Origin: Lojkania enalia
Lineage: Eukaryota; Ascomycota; Dothideomycetes; Pleosporales
DNA: 64,000 bases
NCBI GenBank assembly: GCA_010094045.1
Contig: ML986620.1
Span: 140,661-204,660, forward strand
Direction of reading: 5' to 3'
Part shown: piece by piece, positions 45,091-57,633 of the stretch
Layout of the letters: each line of letters opens with the position of its first letter
Numbering within the stretch: position 1 is the stretch's first letter
Position numbers and translations under genes: made by a program
Notes under the pieces: generated by a model
Database searches by the model: none
What the model was told of the DNA's origin: nothing
Seen by the model: the letters and a program-made list of their open reading frames with translations, nothing else

Positions 45091-46440
45091 TTACTCCCCC
45101 CTTATCTTTCTAAAGAAATCCATAACGCCCGTAAACACGACCAAGAGGATGCCCCCACCGGGTCCGAGCCTCAACACTTTGGGCAGGAACCCTTTGTATA
45201 GCGCGCCGAAACCCTCTTCCCTCATAACAGTGCCCAGGGCAGGCCAGGCCCAGTTATACTTAGGCGTCGAGCCGGGGACTTTTGGGGTGTTCTGGATGCG
45301 GGACTTGACCACGTCCATGGGGGTGTTTAGGACGGTGCCGACAGTGCCGCCGATGGCGCCACTGACGAGGTCGTTGGTGATCTGCGCCTTCTTATCGCTG
45401 GCCTTCGGCATGAGAGCGCGGACCTGGAAGATGCAGCCGAAGTATCCCGCGTTCCAGAGAATGTGACGCCACATTGTGCTCTCAAGGCCCTGGTACAGCG
45501 TTAGGGGCCCCTCGTTGCGAACAATCTTGAGCACGCAGTCCAGCATCCCCGAATACTTGTGTGCCTGGGCTTTGTCCTGCAGCCGGATCTTGACGAGCTC
45601 GAATGGGACGACGACGAGGGATTCGGTGGCACCAGCTGTCGCGCCCGTCAGGATGGAGAGCGATTGCGTCATGCTGGGTTGCGCGAAGAGGCGGCGGTAG
45701 TAGGCGCCCCATTGGTCGTTTGCGGCGAATTTTGTGGCGCTGATTTTTACGGTTCTGTTAGGTGCGGGCCGGGACAACACGGGATACATAATGGGAGGGA
45801 GGGAGGACGGGGAGCGGTATGAATATGATATGATAGGACTTACCGCTTCGGCGCTTCCATGAGGATGGGCGCCGAGATGCCGCGGTATAGTCGAGAGACT
45901 CTGCGATTTTATTCGGTCAGCGCCAATGCGGTGCGGAATATGTGGGAGAGACATGTCGCACCCTTCGCTCTTAATGATCTTGCGGAAGCAATCGAGCATG
46001 CCGTTGTACGTCTCCTCGCCGGCGGCCGCCGTCTTGGTCTGTAGTTGTCTGTGGCGGCGTTTTTAACATTTTAATCGGAATGGTCTGCCATCTGGATTGA
46101 TTGCGATGATGGCGGTGGAGTGTGAGGAGTCTTACACTCGAGTTTTGACGACGTCCAGCGGGTACCTGTTTCGCGCTCAGCATTGGACCATATCGGACCG
46201 CGATTGAAAGTTTCTTACATGACGAGAATCTAAATGTGTGCGAATGTGCCTCGATTAGTCGTTTCTCTTGCCTACTACATTTTCGCCAATAGTTTCCCGC
46301 GTACTCACTTCGGACACTCCCGCGACGGCACCTAGGTTTCTGTGAGCGCATGCTCGACCTTATTCCCGCATCAATTGGAATCGGAGCGCCTTACCAGCCG
46401 CGAATTGGTATACGAAAGGGAGGGGCTTCGGCTCCGACAT
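45091..46440 (-). CDS. ODC1: Mitochondrial 2-oxodicarboxylate carrier (Odc type)
   Basis: Inner-membrane carrier (SLC25 family) exchanging 2-oxoglutarate and 2-oxoadipate, which links to lysine and glutamate metabolism. Seven exons (46440..46395, 46331..46309, 46229..46219, 46165..46136, 46048..45962, 45900..45844, 45754..45091) give 305 residues; every phase agrees. Three carrier repeats are visible: MYPLDVVKTRVQLQTK, VPFELVKIRLQDK and TPMDVVKSRIQNT, each with its PxD/ExxK motif. Odc marks are LPFVYQFAAGAVAGVSE and GISAPILMEAPKRTVKISA. Exon 3 is 11 nt. The substrate is assigned from recognised Odc-specific motifs and is less certain than the family. Divergent from DNA2. Confidence 0.88.
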
Positions 46441-46992
46441 GGTTGGCTATCTGTTTACAGACAAGAAGAAAAAGGGATGGAGGGAAAAGAAAGAGTGGAG
46501 AGTCGTGGGGACGGAGGAGGAGATACTGTGAAGTGGGAATAAGGGCCTCCCACACCGAATCCGCACGAGACCTGGGGAAATCTCGCAGGGCGGGCTGGGT
46601 TAGCTCGAGGTTTGGTGCGTGCGTGGGATGAAAGGAGGTCCAAGCTCCCTGCTCCCTGCGCCCGTCGCCGATCGATAGGTTCTGAATTGATAAATCGCTC
46701 TTTCTCTAGAGGGACGGATTGCGCACAACCAAGGAAATTGAAGAACGGGAGAACAGGCCCACGCTAGTTACATAGGAGAGAAGGAGAATTGAAGGATGAA
46801 TGGGGAAGAAATTTGTGCTGTTGATATCCTGTATCTAGTGAGGGCCGTCGCTGGCGGTGCGGCCGTCGGTCTTTGCTTTTCCTGGCATCGAGACGATTTG
46901 GCGCGACGCATGACTAAGCATCGCGTCGGCGCTGATTGGATCCTGGACGACGCGTCTTTCGCCCGCTCAACCAACAATCCAGCCCGAGCCCC
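46441..46992. promoter_or_regulatory. Divergent promoter, carrier gene / DNA2
   Basis: About 550 bases between two start codons with no supportable gene. It includes purine-rich stretches near 46470..46520. Confidence 0.45.
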
Positions 46993-49900
46993 ATGTCGAC
47001 GCGTCAAAAGTCATTCTTTGACCAGAACCAAGAGCCCAAGGTGAGCCGCAATTGTTCCTACCCGGCCTACCACTGTCCATCTACCCATCTACCTAATTTG
47101 TCTATCTATGGTCAAGCCAGACTTTGACTCTGCCCAGCATCCTCGAGGCCAATGGAACCACCCACGCAACCCGTCCTTCCCCCGCCATCGTGAGCAAGAC
47201 GCCCCTCCACCGCGACGCGTAGTCACCGGCCCGCCCATTATGCCGTCGACGCAGACCAGGACAAAGCTAAATGCCTTTCAATTCATCCAAGGAGCACCTG
47301 CTGCCGAACCCTCAAACGTACTCAGAGAAGACAAAGAGAACATATTCCGCCAGCAAAAGACTAAGGAAACACCGAGAGGCTCTAAGGTCGCAGATAACAT
47401 CCATGACGCGAGTTCCAAGACGCCCAGACTTGAGCAATCAGAGACGTGCCCGCCTCCCTCAACTCCAGCTACGAGACCCCCGCTGGCCGATCTGGTGGGC
47501 AATGCGGATGAAGTATCTAGGAACGCTTCGAAGCCCTTTGTCTCCCCGGAGGAGCAATTACTATGGCGGGGTTCCCAGCCCGTCAACACGCCACTACCTC
47601 GAAAGGGAAAGAAGAGGGCACGCAGCTCGTCGCCCATCGCCGCTTCGCAGGAAGAACTGAACCTGGACTCGGCCAAGAAGGAATTGAATACTCCCTTGGC
47701 GGACCCTGCGTTGGAACTTTGGACACGGTATACTAGCAAGAAGGGGACGCCAACTGCGAGTAAAGGAGTCACGTTTGCGCATCTCATCAATGAGTCATCC
47801 CCGCGGTCATCGGCGACGGCTGGCAGTGTCAGTGGGCTGCGTCGGTGGGCTAGCTGCGGGGTCGAGTTCCCCGCCTCGAATACGAAGAGGAGGAGAACAC
47901 ATGGCGTGTTCAGGGCGGATAGGGAGCATGAGGCGCCGGTTGGGGATGTATTCGGTGCGCCTTGTTCGGATTGCTTGGCTCATGGACAGCCGGAGAAGTC
48001 CAAGCTCGCTGGCATGCTCGAGAGAATGCGGGAGTCGATCGCCAAACCGCAGACGAAGCTGTGCTCTTCGGAATTGCCATCTAGCTCCTCACCGCTTCCT
48101 GGCGTTGGGGACCGTCTAGGTTGTTCCACCGAATCGCCGCTGCAACGGCATGCACGAGCGCAAGAAGAAGAGGATGGGACTGGGAAAGATGCCGAGGCTC
48201 GGCGATCCTCAGGGTCTTCTGATGAATTTGGTGACGAGGAATTCGATACGGAAATGGTCGAGGCTCTGGAAATTTCGCAGCAAGAAAAAGACGACTCTCT
48301 GGAAGGCATTCCGGCATCCGATGGTCCTGCAGACGTTCTGCCCGCCCTGCCTGTTCAGAGCAACCATCATGCCACAGTCGCAGCGCCGGACGATGGTAGT
48401 GATGACGAATTTGGTCTTGACGAAGACGTGTTCGCTGCAGACTTGGAGCAAGTCGCATCGCTCTACGACACGAGGCTAGACGTGTCGCCCGCGAATGAAA
48501 ACATGCCTGTTATGGAAGCGAACGACGAATCCTTGAACAATGCCGCTCCTGCCATCATCGATCTTGTAGATGATGACTCGGATGATTTTGGGGGTGAAGA
48601 TATAAATGCAGATGAGTTTGCTGCGGCCGAAGTTGCAGCGACGCAAGGCTATGCTTCCACTGTACGTAGTCACGTTTACGATTGAATGATATCATGCTAA
48701 ATTCTCAAGAGTCAACAGGACGCTAGAGCGATCCAGCGATACTTGATAAAGCAAGTTGATGAATACGCGTACATTGATGAGCGGGGGCACGAATTTCCTG
48801 AAAAGGTAGGGATATCCAATCTTTTCCACTTTCGCCTGCGTTCTCCATTCTCTACATTTAGTGTCATTTCCTAGACGTCAAACGATACTAAGATAAAACT
48901 AGGTATTAAGGGTAGAAGAGGAAAGCACCAAGATCTTCAGACAGATAATACTTCGGCAAGCATGGTACGACACACCATGTACGCCGGAGTCCTATGTGCA
49001 CGTCATTGGCGAGTTCTCGTCTGGGCGGTGTCTCATCGACGACTCCCAAAACATGCTGATCCTCCATCCGGACCATCTGATATCGGCGACCGTTGTGGCC
49101 GACTCGTTCGGTTGCAGGCGACGCGCCGTTCTCCAAGACCGCATCAAGGCAACAAGTCGCGCAAATCCACCGATGCTATACGGGACTCTTCTCCATGAGT
49201 TATTTCAAGAAGCGATGAAAGTCAACCGATGGGATTCGGAGTTCCTCCTGGGTACAGTTGATAGACTTTTGCCGGCCAAGTTTGATACTATTTTAGAAAT
49301 CAACTCAACGTGCGAGCAGGTGAAGGCGCATTTGAGTAGCAAGCTGCTGGAGCTTCAGTCTTGGGCTGAAATGTTTGTGCGAGCTAAGCCTAGGGTCAGT
49401 GTTAAGTGCTTCCACTAGCTAAATTTCGCGACGATAATAATTGAAATAGGATGATGCTGTCGTTCGTGAACGTAACGGCAGACAAGCTCTCATGAGCATC
49501 AATAAGCTGCTCGATATAGAAGAGCACGTGTGGTCTCCCATGTACGGACTCAAGGGAAATATTGACGCTACAGTTCAGGTCACTATGCAGGATGACCAGG
49601 GGGAGCGCGTTCTTACTGTTCCCTTCGAAGTAAAGACGGGCAAGAACTCGACAAGTACGGCGCATGTTGCTCAAATAGCTTTGTATAATCTGTTGTTATC
49701 TAATCGTTATGGTTAGTTCTTGGAGCCTGCGTCTAGAATTGTCGACATTGCTAATAGAAATAGATGTTGATGTTGCATATGGCATTTTGTATTATCTCGA
49801 GGCGTCTGACATAAGTCGCATCCCAGCTATCCGAAACGATATCATACACATGATTATCCAACGCAACGAACTAGCCTGCTATGTGCGAGACCGCCTCGAC

Positions 49901-52447
49901 TTACCCCCGATGTTGAAAGAAGACTTCAAATGCCAGAAATGTTACGCCCAGGAGCCGTGCTTCCTTTACGAAAAGCTCGTCGAAGATGGGAATGGCGAGC
50001 TTTTGAATAAGAAGGCTAAGGAGCGATATGATGAACTCGTTGTGTCTCTCACCCCGGCGGACCAGAATTTTATGAAGAAATGGGATGCGCTACTTACGAA
50101 GGAGGAGTCTGATATGATGAAGTTCCGCCGAGAGCTATGGACTATGCTTAGCACCGAGCGGGAGAAGCTCGGACGATGCTTCTCAAACGTTATACTGGAA
50201 CCGGGTTCTGGCCGCGAGGAGAAGAATAACCAGAAGATCAACCGCTACAGTTATACCTTCATCAAGCAAAAACCTAAGCCTGGGTTCTCTTTCACCGAGT
50301 CGCAGCTGGTTATCGGGGAGCCTGTGGTAGTCTCGGACGAGAGGGGTCACTTCGCCCTTGCCAATGGTTACGTCACAAATGTTCGCAAGCGACGGATTAC
50401 TGTTGCGGTGGACAGGCGGCTTCATAATGCTCGGACCAAGCTACCTGACTTCAGTTCTCAACGCAATCAAAATTTTACTGGTATCATGGAAGTTGGAAAG
50501 GAAGCAGGGCTACTGCAGGTCTCGCAGGAAGATGATGAACTGATTTTGTATCGTTTGGATAAGGATGAATTCAGCAATGGCATGGCTGCTGCTCGCAATA
50601 ACCTGATCCGGATTATGGACGATAGCGTATACAAGGCTCGCGATCTTCGCTCCCTAATCATCGGCAACCGCGCCCCGGTATTCAAACCAATCTCCGAGAC
50701 GTTAATAGCTTCCATGCAAAAAGGTCAGATGTCGATGAACAGGGATCAGAAAGCTGCCATCGCCAAAGTCATGTCCGCAAAAGACTATGCCCTCGTTTTG
50801 GGTATGCCAGGAACCGGGAAAACGACGACTATTGCATACATCATCCGGGCTCTCATTGCTCAAGGGAAGAGCATACTGCTAACGTCCTACACTCACACCG
50901 CTGTTGACAATATCCTTTTGAAAATTCGTCATGATGATATTGGGATCCTTCGTCTCGGAGCAGCTGCAAAAGTCCATCCAGAGGTGCGTGAATTCGCTAC
51001 TTTGGCTGCCGAACCAAGAGAGAGTCTCGAGGAACTTGAGAAGTCGTGGATGGACCCGCTTGTTGTTGCGACGACGTGTTTGACTATCAATCACCCACTC
51101 TTCAGCCGCCGCATCTTCGACTATTGCATTGTCGATGAGGCGTCTCAAATCACACTTCCAGTCTGCCTTGGCCCCATTCGTATGTCCCAAAAATTCATTC
51201 TAGTCGGAGACCATCACCAGCTTCCTCCGCTCGTCCAGAACAAGGAGGCACTGGAGGGTGGTCTCGACGTCTCCCTATTCAAGCTCCTATGTGAAGCGCA
51301 CCCGCAGGCCGTTGTCAGCCTCGAGCATCAGTACCGCATGTGTGCCGAGATCATGCTCCTCTCCAACACATTCATTTACTCTGGACGTCTAAAGTGTGGT
51401 ACACCCTCCGTTGCGTCCCGCCAGCTTCACCTCCCGAATCCGTCCGGTCTCTTCATGCACCACGGCAAACCGACTCCTGATTACGCCCCGACCGACCCCA
51501 TCTGTCCCGGTCCTGAAAGTCCAGGGTGCTGGCTCAAGCATGTCCTAAACCCCTCCTCCCCTGTCATCTTCATAAATACAGACGCCATCTCGCAAAAGCT
51601 AGAATTGCAGGCCGGCCTCCGCATCACAAACGCCTTCGAAGCGCGCCTCATCACGCACCTCACCATTTCCCTACTCTCGCTCGGCGTCCCTGCCAACGAA
51701 ATCGGCGTCATAGCTTTCTACCGCTCGCAGCTAGCGCTTCTGAGACAGTACCTTGGGAATGTACATACACAAACGCAGAGCAGCGAGCTTGCCGCCCCGG
51801 CCATCGGGCAAGCGGAAACTGTTGCAGCCGTGGAGCTGCACACGGCGGATAAGTTCCAGGGCCGCGACAAGGAGGTTGTGATCGTGAGCTGTGTGCGCAG
51901 CAACGAAGCACAAGTGGTTGGCGACCTGCTAAGGGATAAGCGGAGGATCAATGTTGCGCTAACGCGGGCGAGGAGCAAGCTCGTTATTGTGGGGAGTGAG
52001 AGGACATTGGAGGCGAACGAGCTATTGGGTGATCTGATTAAGTTTTGTAGAGAGAAGGGGTGGGTGATGGATGTCAGATTGGAGCAGGTGGAGGGCCATG
52101 TGTTTAAGGAAGCCGTGGGGAGTTTGACGGGGCGGTTGACAGACAATGAGGTCATGGGGAGGTCGCAGAGTGGAACTAGGACGACGAGTCGGACTCCGAG
52201 CAAGAAAGCTAGCCCGAGGAAGAAGCAGGAAAGGAAGCCGTTGGGAGATGTGACGACTAGCGGGACGGTGAACAGGTTCGGCCCGCCCAGCACGACCGCG
52301 AACCTAAACCAGGAAAATAGCCGTGAGAAGTGGAAGAATAAGACGGGAGAAAAGATGAAGACGCCGGGTAAGGTCTTTATAGGCGTGAAAAAGGGCATGT
52401 TGGATGCGAGACCTGTGCTTCGAGACGTTTATCACGGCGCCTTGTGA
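46993..52447 (+). CDS. DNA2: DNA replication ATP-dependent helicase/nuclease Dna2
   Basis: Nuclease-helicase that trims long Okazaki flaps and resects double-strand breaks. Six exons, 46993..47040, 47117..48661, 48719..48805, 48903..49394, 49450..49711 and 49764..52447, give about 1705 residues. About 520 disordered N-terminal residues precede the RecB-type nuclease: LYGTLLHELFQEA (His), GNIDATVQV (Asp), FEVKTGK (Glu, Lys) and HVAQIALYNL. Iron-sulphur Cys candidates are in SFGCRRRAVLQ and CQKCYAQEPC. The SF1B helicase has LGMPGTGKTTTIAYI, DYCIVDEASQ, VGDHHQLPPLV, LEHQYRMC, TADKFQGRDKEVVIVS and RRINVALTRARSKL. A basic tail with TPSKKASPRKKQERK follows. The nuclease half is fragmented by short introns, so it is easily mis-called as several genes. 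Confidence 0.95.
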
Positions 52448-53124
52448 GTGAGTGGGCCCCCTCCTTTTTTTTTTCATTTCTGGATAGGGAGATAGGCGGA
52501 CGTGCTGGGGATGGATATACCTATGTATTACCCGGTGTTGGCGTAGATTACGTCGAACCTTTCTTGGTGTATTGTTTCGTGTAGAAAATGGGATTTTTGG
52601 ATGTGTTGAATCCATAGCGACGGCTGTACTGCATTGGCTAGCGTTAGGTTAGGATTAGGTTTAACAGACTCACGACGTTTGGCTCTTAGAAGAAATGCAG
52701 GATGTTTCTCTGTGAGATATGAAATGAGGGCCGCGCGCTGTCGCTGTGATGCGCGCTAGTGCGCTATAGTATGCCATCTTCTTGGCGTTCGCTTTCTTGT
52801 TAGTAGAATTGTCTACAGTGCGCGGCAGAATTAAAGTTCCTGAGACTCAACCTAATTAGGATTTCGTCTACGTGACAGCCTTCGTGGGGTGGCCGATAAC
52901 CTCTCCCGGGATCCCAAATCAACTTGCCAAACGATGGATGTAATTAGTGACTCACACCTAAATAGTCCTTCTCAGACTCATCGTATCGGCTCAAGATGAC
53001 TCATTTTTCCAGCTAGAGAATAAATACGCGTCCTACAAGTGCAATTGATCTCCGAACCTCAACTCATTCCTGTGCATTATATCCGTCCTCTGACGGGGAG
53101 TTATCGCTCACCAACCTCAAGAGA
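52448..53124. promoter_or_regulatory. Intergenic between DNA2 and the 538-residue gene
   Basis: About 680 bases; no gene seen. Presumed DNA2 3' region and promoter of the next gene. Confidence 0.4.
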
Positions 53125-54741
53125 ATGTCGGTAAAACTACCACACACCCTCCAAACATGGGCTGGCATGGTGATGGACAATGGGCAGTCGGCATACCGTA
53201 GAACCCCGGCCAAGATCGCAAGCCTCGATCCATCAGCATACGAAGAGCTCTCTCAATGTCTACCAGGATGGCGCCTAACATTCGAAGAGACACAAGAGTA
53301 TCAACCGGCGAGTATCGTGCTGGACGCGGCGGCTAGATACCTGCGCAACCCCTCGAGATTCGGGATGTCCGGTTCAGAGTTCTATACTAATGTTTCGCTG
53401 AGGTACTATGCGTCGAACCTGAAGGCCCTGACAAACAATGTCGACAAAGAGGATTTGAAGGAGTACATGAGGACGCGCACGCGGTTTGACCTCGAGCAAG
53501 CAGCCGCCATCGTCGTATCCGCGTTCATGAAGAATGGACGGACTGAGGATGCGGTGCAGTTGATCCGGGAACTAGGCACGCTGCTTGCGACGAGCGCCAT
53601 GTGGATGACGCCGGGCGGCCAAAGCCAATTACCGATGAGGAAGAATGTCGGATCATTGGGGAAAAAATTTTCTTGCATTACAAAAATTCTGCGAAGCTCT
53701 GCCTCCGCGCAGGGCAAGGATGTTCCGCTCGTCGCGATTACAACATACCGGGATATCTTGCCGCTGTTGCTAAGGGTGAGGAGGCGGAAGCCGGAGGATA
53801 GGTGTTTGCATATTCCTCAGTGGTTGTTCGATGAAGCTGCTCCCACCGACCGTCCTGCATGCTTTGAAAAGTTTTTCCAGGATGTCGGGGCACGGGGAGG
53901 GGAATCGCAGTTCCTCAAAGGTAGCCTCTACCCTATTGCACCTAAGGACGACGACGCCATCGTGCTGTCGCGCAGAGAGTTCCATCGCGTCGAACGTCGT
54001 GTCTACGCACTCTTCCCGTTCTGGAAACCGCCGATAGTTCTCCGGCGCCGGATTAGGGAACTTGAAGACCAGGTCCTATACGCTGGATCCTGGATCGAGG
54101 GGCGCGTGTTCGCAGTCGACGATATTGCGCTGCTCTGCCACTACTTCTTCCACTTCCAGCGCAGGTTGCAGAGGAGGGTTGTCAGTGATATGAGGTGGAG
54201 CAGTTTTCTGGGGAAGAGTGAAAGTGCCAAGGTGTATCAAAATAATACCAGGATCACGTCCACGTTTGAGCAGGCGTTGCTCGACATTGCGGAACAGAAT
54301 CAGGAAGGAGTTCTTGTGGCGATGGGTGACGAGAACACGCTGAGATTGATTGATGAAACGTGTCTGCTAATGAAGGAATATGTCGATGTGTACGGAGGTG
54401 GGAAGACGGAGAATTTAACGTTCAAGAAGGGTGTTCATGGGGGGTCAGGTAGGGGCCCAGTTGATGAGTATAATCTGTTGTGCGATATTCTGGGGCAGTT
54501 GCGGCAGCAGGCAATAGACGAAGGGATTGGAGAAGTCCCAGGCCCAACGAAGAAGTTTTTGGCCAAAGATATCATGTTCTGGAACAACGCCTGGGAAGAC
54601 GATGCATTTGCAGGCGGTAAGAAGCCGGGATGGAAAGAGTGGTTATTGAAGAGAGGGTTGATGTACGATCAGGAATGGGGTGTGGTAGAGAAGGATGATG
54701 AAAAAGGAGAATGGATTGTTGCAGATGTGAACGATGACTGA
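53125..54741 (+). CDS. Uncharacterised 538-residue protein
   Basis: Single exon from ATG at 53125 (MSVKLPHTLQTW). I do not recognise the family. The sequence is globular and mixed alpha/beta-like with no signal peptide, no clear membrane helix and little low complexity. Features worth noting are an Arg-rich central stretch (LLLRVRRRKPEDR; RRRIRELEDQ), a second Arg cluster FQRRLQRRVVSDMRW, an acidic C-terminus (EKDDEKGEWIVADVNDD), and several Trp-containing segments near the end (WNNAWEDD, GWKEWLLKRG). The uninterrupted long frame and balanced codon use support a real gene. It is the last intact gene before the AT-rich accessory DNA. Confidence 0.75.
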   Translation: MSVKLPHTLQTWAGMVMDNGQSAYRRTPAKIASLDPSAYEELSQCLPGWRLTFEETQEYQPASIVLDAAARYLRNPSRFGMSGSEFYTNVSLRYYASNLKALTNNVDKEDLKEYMRTRTRFDLEQAAAIVVSAFMKNGRTEDAVQLIRELGTLLATSAMWMTPGGQSQLPMRKNVGSLGKKFSCITKILRSSASAQGKDVPLVAITTYRDILPLLLRVRRRKPEDRCLHIPQWLFDEAAPTDRPACFEKFFQDVGARGGESQFLKGSLYPIAPKDDDAIVLSRREFHRVERRVYALFPFWKPPIVLRRRIRELEDQVLYAGSWIEGRVFAVDDIALLCHYFFHFQRRLQRRVVSDMRWSSFLGKSESAKVYQNNTRITSTFEQALLDIAEQNQEGVLVAMGDENTLRLIDETCLLMKEYVDVYGGGKTENLTFKKGVHGGSGRGPVDEYNLLCDILGQLRQQAIDEGIGEVPGPTKKFLAKDIMFWNNAWEDDAFAGGKKPGWKEWLLKRGLMYDQEWGVVEKDDEKGEWIVADVNDD

Positions 54742-55631
54742 GAATTGGTCGTACTATGAATAGGAACAGTAGAACCTTCCACTTGGAATGTTTTGGCATT
54801 TGGGATTAAGTGATCCGGAGATATCCTTCTACGTAATATAGATCTGTAGCAACACCTAAGTCTTGTCGCAAATTGCAGTACAAGTGGATACCATGTACCC
54901 ACCTTCTGGAAGACTATCCATATCGGCCTGAGATTGAAGCCTCGGCTACATTTAGTGTGAGCGAAATAGATATTCGATCCCCGTCCTCGATGACACCTCA
55001 TCATTGGTTCACTTTCAGGTCGCTAATGGATAGTAAGGATCTTTGAGGCTTGGAACGAAAGCTCCAGGCTAAGTATACAATTAAATGTAGCCGGGGCCTT
55101 TAGAATGATAGGAATATACACTCTAGCCATGTATGGACCGATGCCGTGGTCGTGGTTGCTGGACTTATCCAAATCCACCTAGGGTAGATTTCTTTTGGTG
55201 GTGTATAATAAAATATGTAATAAACATACGTAAAATGCTCCCGAACTAGCTATCTTATTCTAGGCCACATTCAGTAAGTCTTTTAATTACATAATGTCCA
55301 AATCTGGCCTTGGGTGTAGAGTGCTGTAGCACGTGATGGAGCAATTATGTTCAAGACTGTACTATGTGCAATAACGATTGCGCGTAGTTTTTAAATACAA
55401 AATGTAATTGATCTAATATTCCCAATAACAGAGATATATTTCAAACCGAATTAACAATTACAGAAGTTGTAAATGAGCTATAAGCTAAATGTAGCCACAT
55501 CTCGATTGATGATGCCCCATCCAATAACTAGAATTTCGCTGCCTAGAAATATCATTGCTACTAAAAAGAAACTCTCTATTTTCCTTCTTCTTCGAAAATA
55601 ATAAACATCGTAAAGAAAATACAAGTTTTTA
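54742..55631. other. AT-rich intergenic region
   Basis: About 890 bases, visibly AT-rich, with no gene. It marks the start of the accessory, repeat-bearing right end. Confidence 0.55.
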
Positions 55632-57231
55632 ATGGATCCTACACACAAAATACCAATCCTCATTATTGGGGGCGGCATTGTAGGTCTCTCGGCCGCTCTC
55701 TGTTTCCCATCATGACATCTCTTCTCTGGCCATAGAATGCCATTCCGGAACCCCAATACATCCGCGTACACGGAGCGTTAATGCACGAACGATGGAAATC
55801 TTCCGTCATTTGGGGATCGAAGGCCGCGTGCGCAAAGCTGGCACTTCATTATCGCCTAGTTTTGGTATGTACTTAGGATCATCGCTCAAGGAAGTTATTG
55901 AGACAAAATCAAGGAAAATGACGGGAGGTGGAAGGATGCTGATGAAAGAATTGATCGAGTCCATAAGTCCGGTGAATGGCACCTTCGTAACGCAGGATAT
56001 GGTCTAACCTGTCTTGGTAGATGCTGTGAGGGAATGAAGGGAGCGAAGTAAGGTTCTATACGGAATGTTTCGATGTTGAACAGGACGGTGAAGGCGTTAC
56101 GGCAACCTTGAAGGACCAAAAGGCTGGAACCACGTCGACAATTCGCGCACTATACCTCATTCCCGCGGATGGAGCAAACAGCACCATCCGTAGTCAACTA
56201 AATATTGAAATAGCTGGCTGAGGTGCATTAGGACATCTTCTAAATATTCTCTTTGACGTGAATTTTTCCTATGCACTACCGACCACCCTGAAGTATACGG
56301 GCTGTTCATGGCAATCAATAACGATCGCTGGGTCTTCCATCTCTCATATGATCCATCCAACGGCGAGAAGCCCTCGGACTTCCCGCCCGAAAGATGCAGG
56401 GAATTGCTGCGCATCGCAATCGATATTCCAGAAATAGAAATGGACATTAAAAGCATACTGCCATGGGAGCCTACTGCGGGGATAGCTGAACGTTTACAAC
56501 ATGGGCATATTTACTCGCCGAAGACGCAGCGCATCAGATGCCTCCATGGGAGGGCCAAGGCAGCAATTCGGGGATTGCCGACGCGCATAACCTTGCCTGG
56601 AAACTCGCTGCGGTTCTAAAGGGTCATACAGGTCAGGCATTGCTGGAGGCGTACGATGTAGAGCGTATTCCCGTAGGCCGGGAAACCGCTAAAGATTCCG
56701 CTGTTGGAACTAATGAACGGGGCATTATTTCCGTGAAGAATACCTTTGATATCTGGACATGGCTATGGCTATGCTAGTAATGCAATCTGCGAAGAAGATA
56801 CTTCACTTCTTGGTGGGTTGACTTGGAGGTCTTGGACCCTACCCAACTTACTTGTTTCAATTGACGGAAGGCCTGGGAGGAGAGCGCCGCATGTTTGGGT
56901 CGAGATTGATGAAAAGTGTATCTCCAACCTTGATCTTTTCGGCAAGCACTTCGTATTGTTGGCGGGAGCTAATGGCGCATCATGGCTTGTGGCGGCACGA
57001 GAACTCTCTACTACACTAAAGATTGAAATCGCAGCTCACTGCATAGGACCGGACTCTGATCTGATTGTGCCTAAAGGTATATTCGAATCTGCCGCTGGGA
57101 TCTCTTCTCAAGGGACGATTCTCGCACCTCCAGACGATTTTTTTGCATGGCGTATGAGAAGAAGGCCTCACGATATCCGGGCCGGCCTTGGGCAAGCAAT
57201 GAGGCAAATTCTAGCATTAAATGGTTCCTAA
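55632..57231 (+). pseudogene. Decayed FAD-dependent aromatic monooxygenase
   Basis: Relic of a phenol-hydroxylase-type flavoprotein (FAD_binding_3). It opens with MDPTHKIPILIIGGGIVGLSA, the dinucleotide fold, then a frameshift near 55700 moves the reading to SHHDISSLAIECHSGTPIH and RSVNARTMEIFRHLGIEGR. TQDMV is followed by an in-frame TAA, another shift leads to TATLKDQKAGTTSTIRA and ADGANSTIRSQLN, then a TGA where an Arg codon is expected near 56218. FHLSYDPSNGEKPSDFPP and [16 protein letters not shown] are intact, and the second FAD motif ([16 protein letters not shown]) is in a different frame from both neighbours. The C-terminal thioredoxin-like part (FGKHFVLLAGANGASWL) ends at 57231. No nearby pathway genes are visible. 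Confidence 0.88.
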
Positions 57232-57633
57232 TGTTCTGTTGAGTAGTATAATGTTGAAACCCTCACATATATATTAAGTATATTCAAATCCATTGCGCAA
57301 ACTCATAGGGACCTTACACCCACGATCAACCATGAAGCCTGGAATATCGTGGACAATAATAAATTCATCTGCAGGTAATGTAATATGAATACGAAGAACT
57401 GGTGCATAAGGCCAGTGTAATAATATACGTTGGCTTTTTATTTGGTGTGTGTGTGTTGGGGGGAGGGGGAGGGGGAGGGGGAAGGAGTACTATTAGTCCT
57501 TTATCTAGTGCGGTCTAGATGTTAATTAAGGCCTCCGAGGAATAAAAGATAATACGATGTTCAGAGCAAGTCGGAAGATAGAGTTTGGCCTAGTCTTGAG
57601 TGCGTGGCACGGAGAGGCATGTGCTTTCCTGCA
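57232..57633. other. Short intergenic region with a G-rich tract
   Basis: About 400 bases; only the G-run tract stands out. Confidence 0.5.
57457..57481 (+). repeat. G-quadruplex-type tract
   Basis: Four runs of five or six G separated by single A bases, preceded by a (GT)n stretch. This fits the simple G4 pattern of four runs of at least three G with 1-nt loops. It lies downstream of the small minus-strand gene. Confidence 0.85.
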
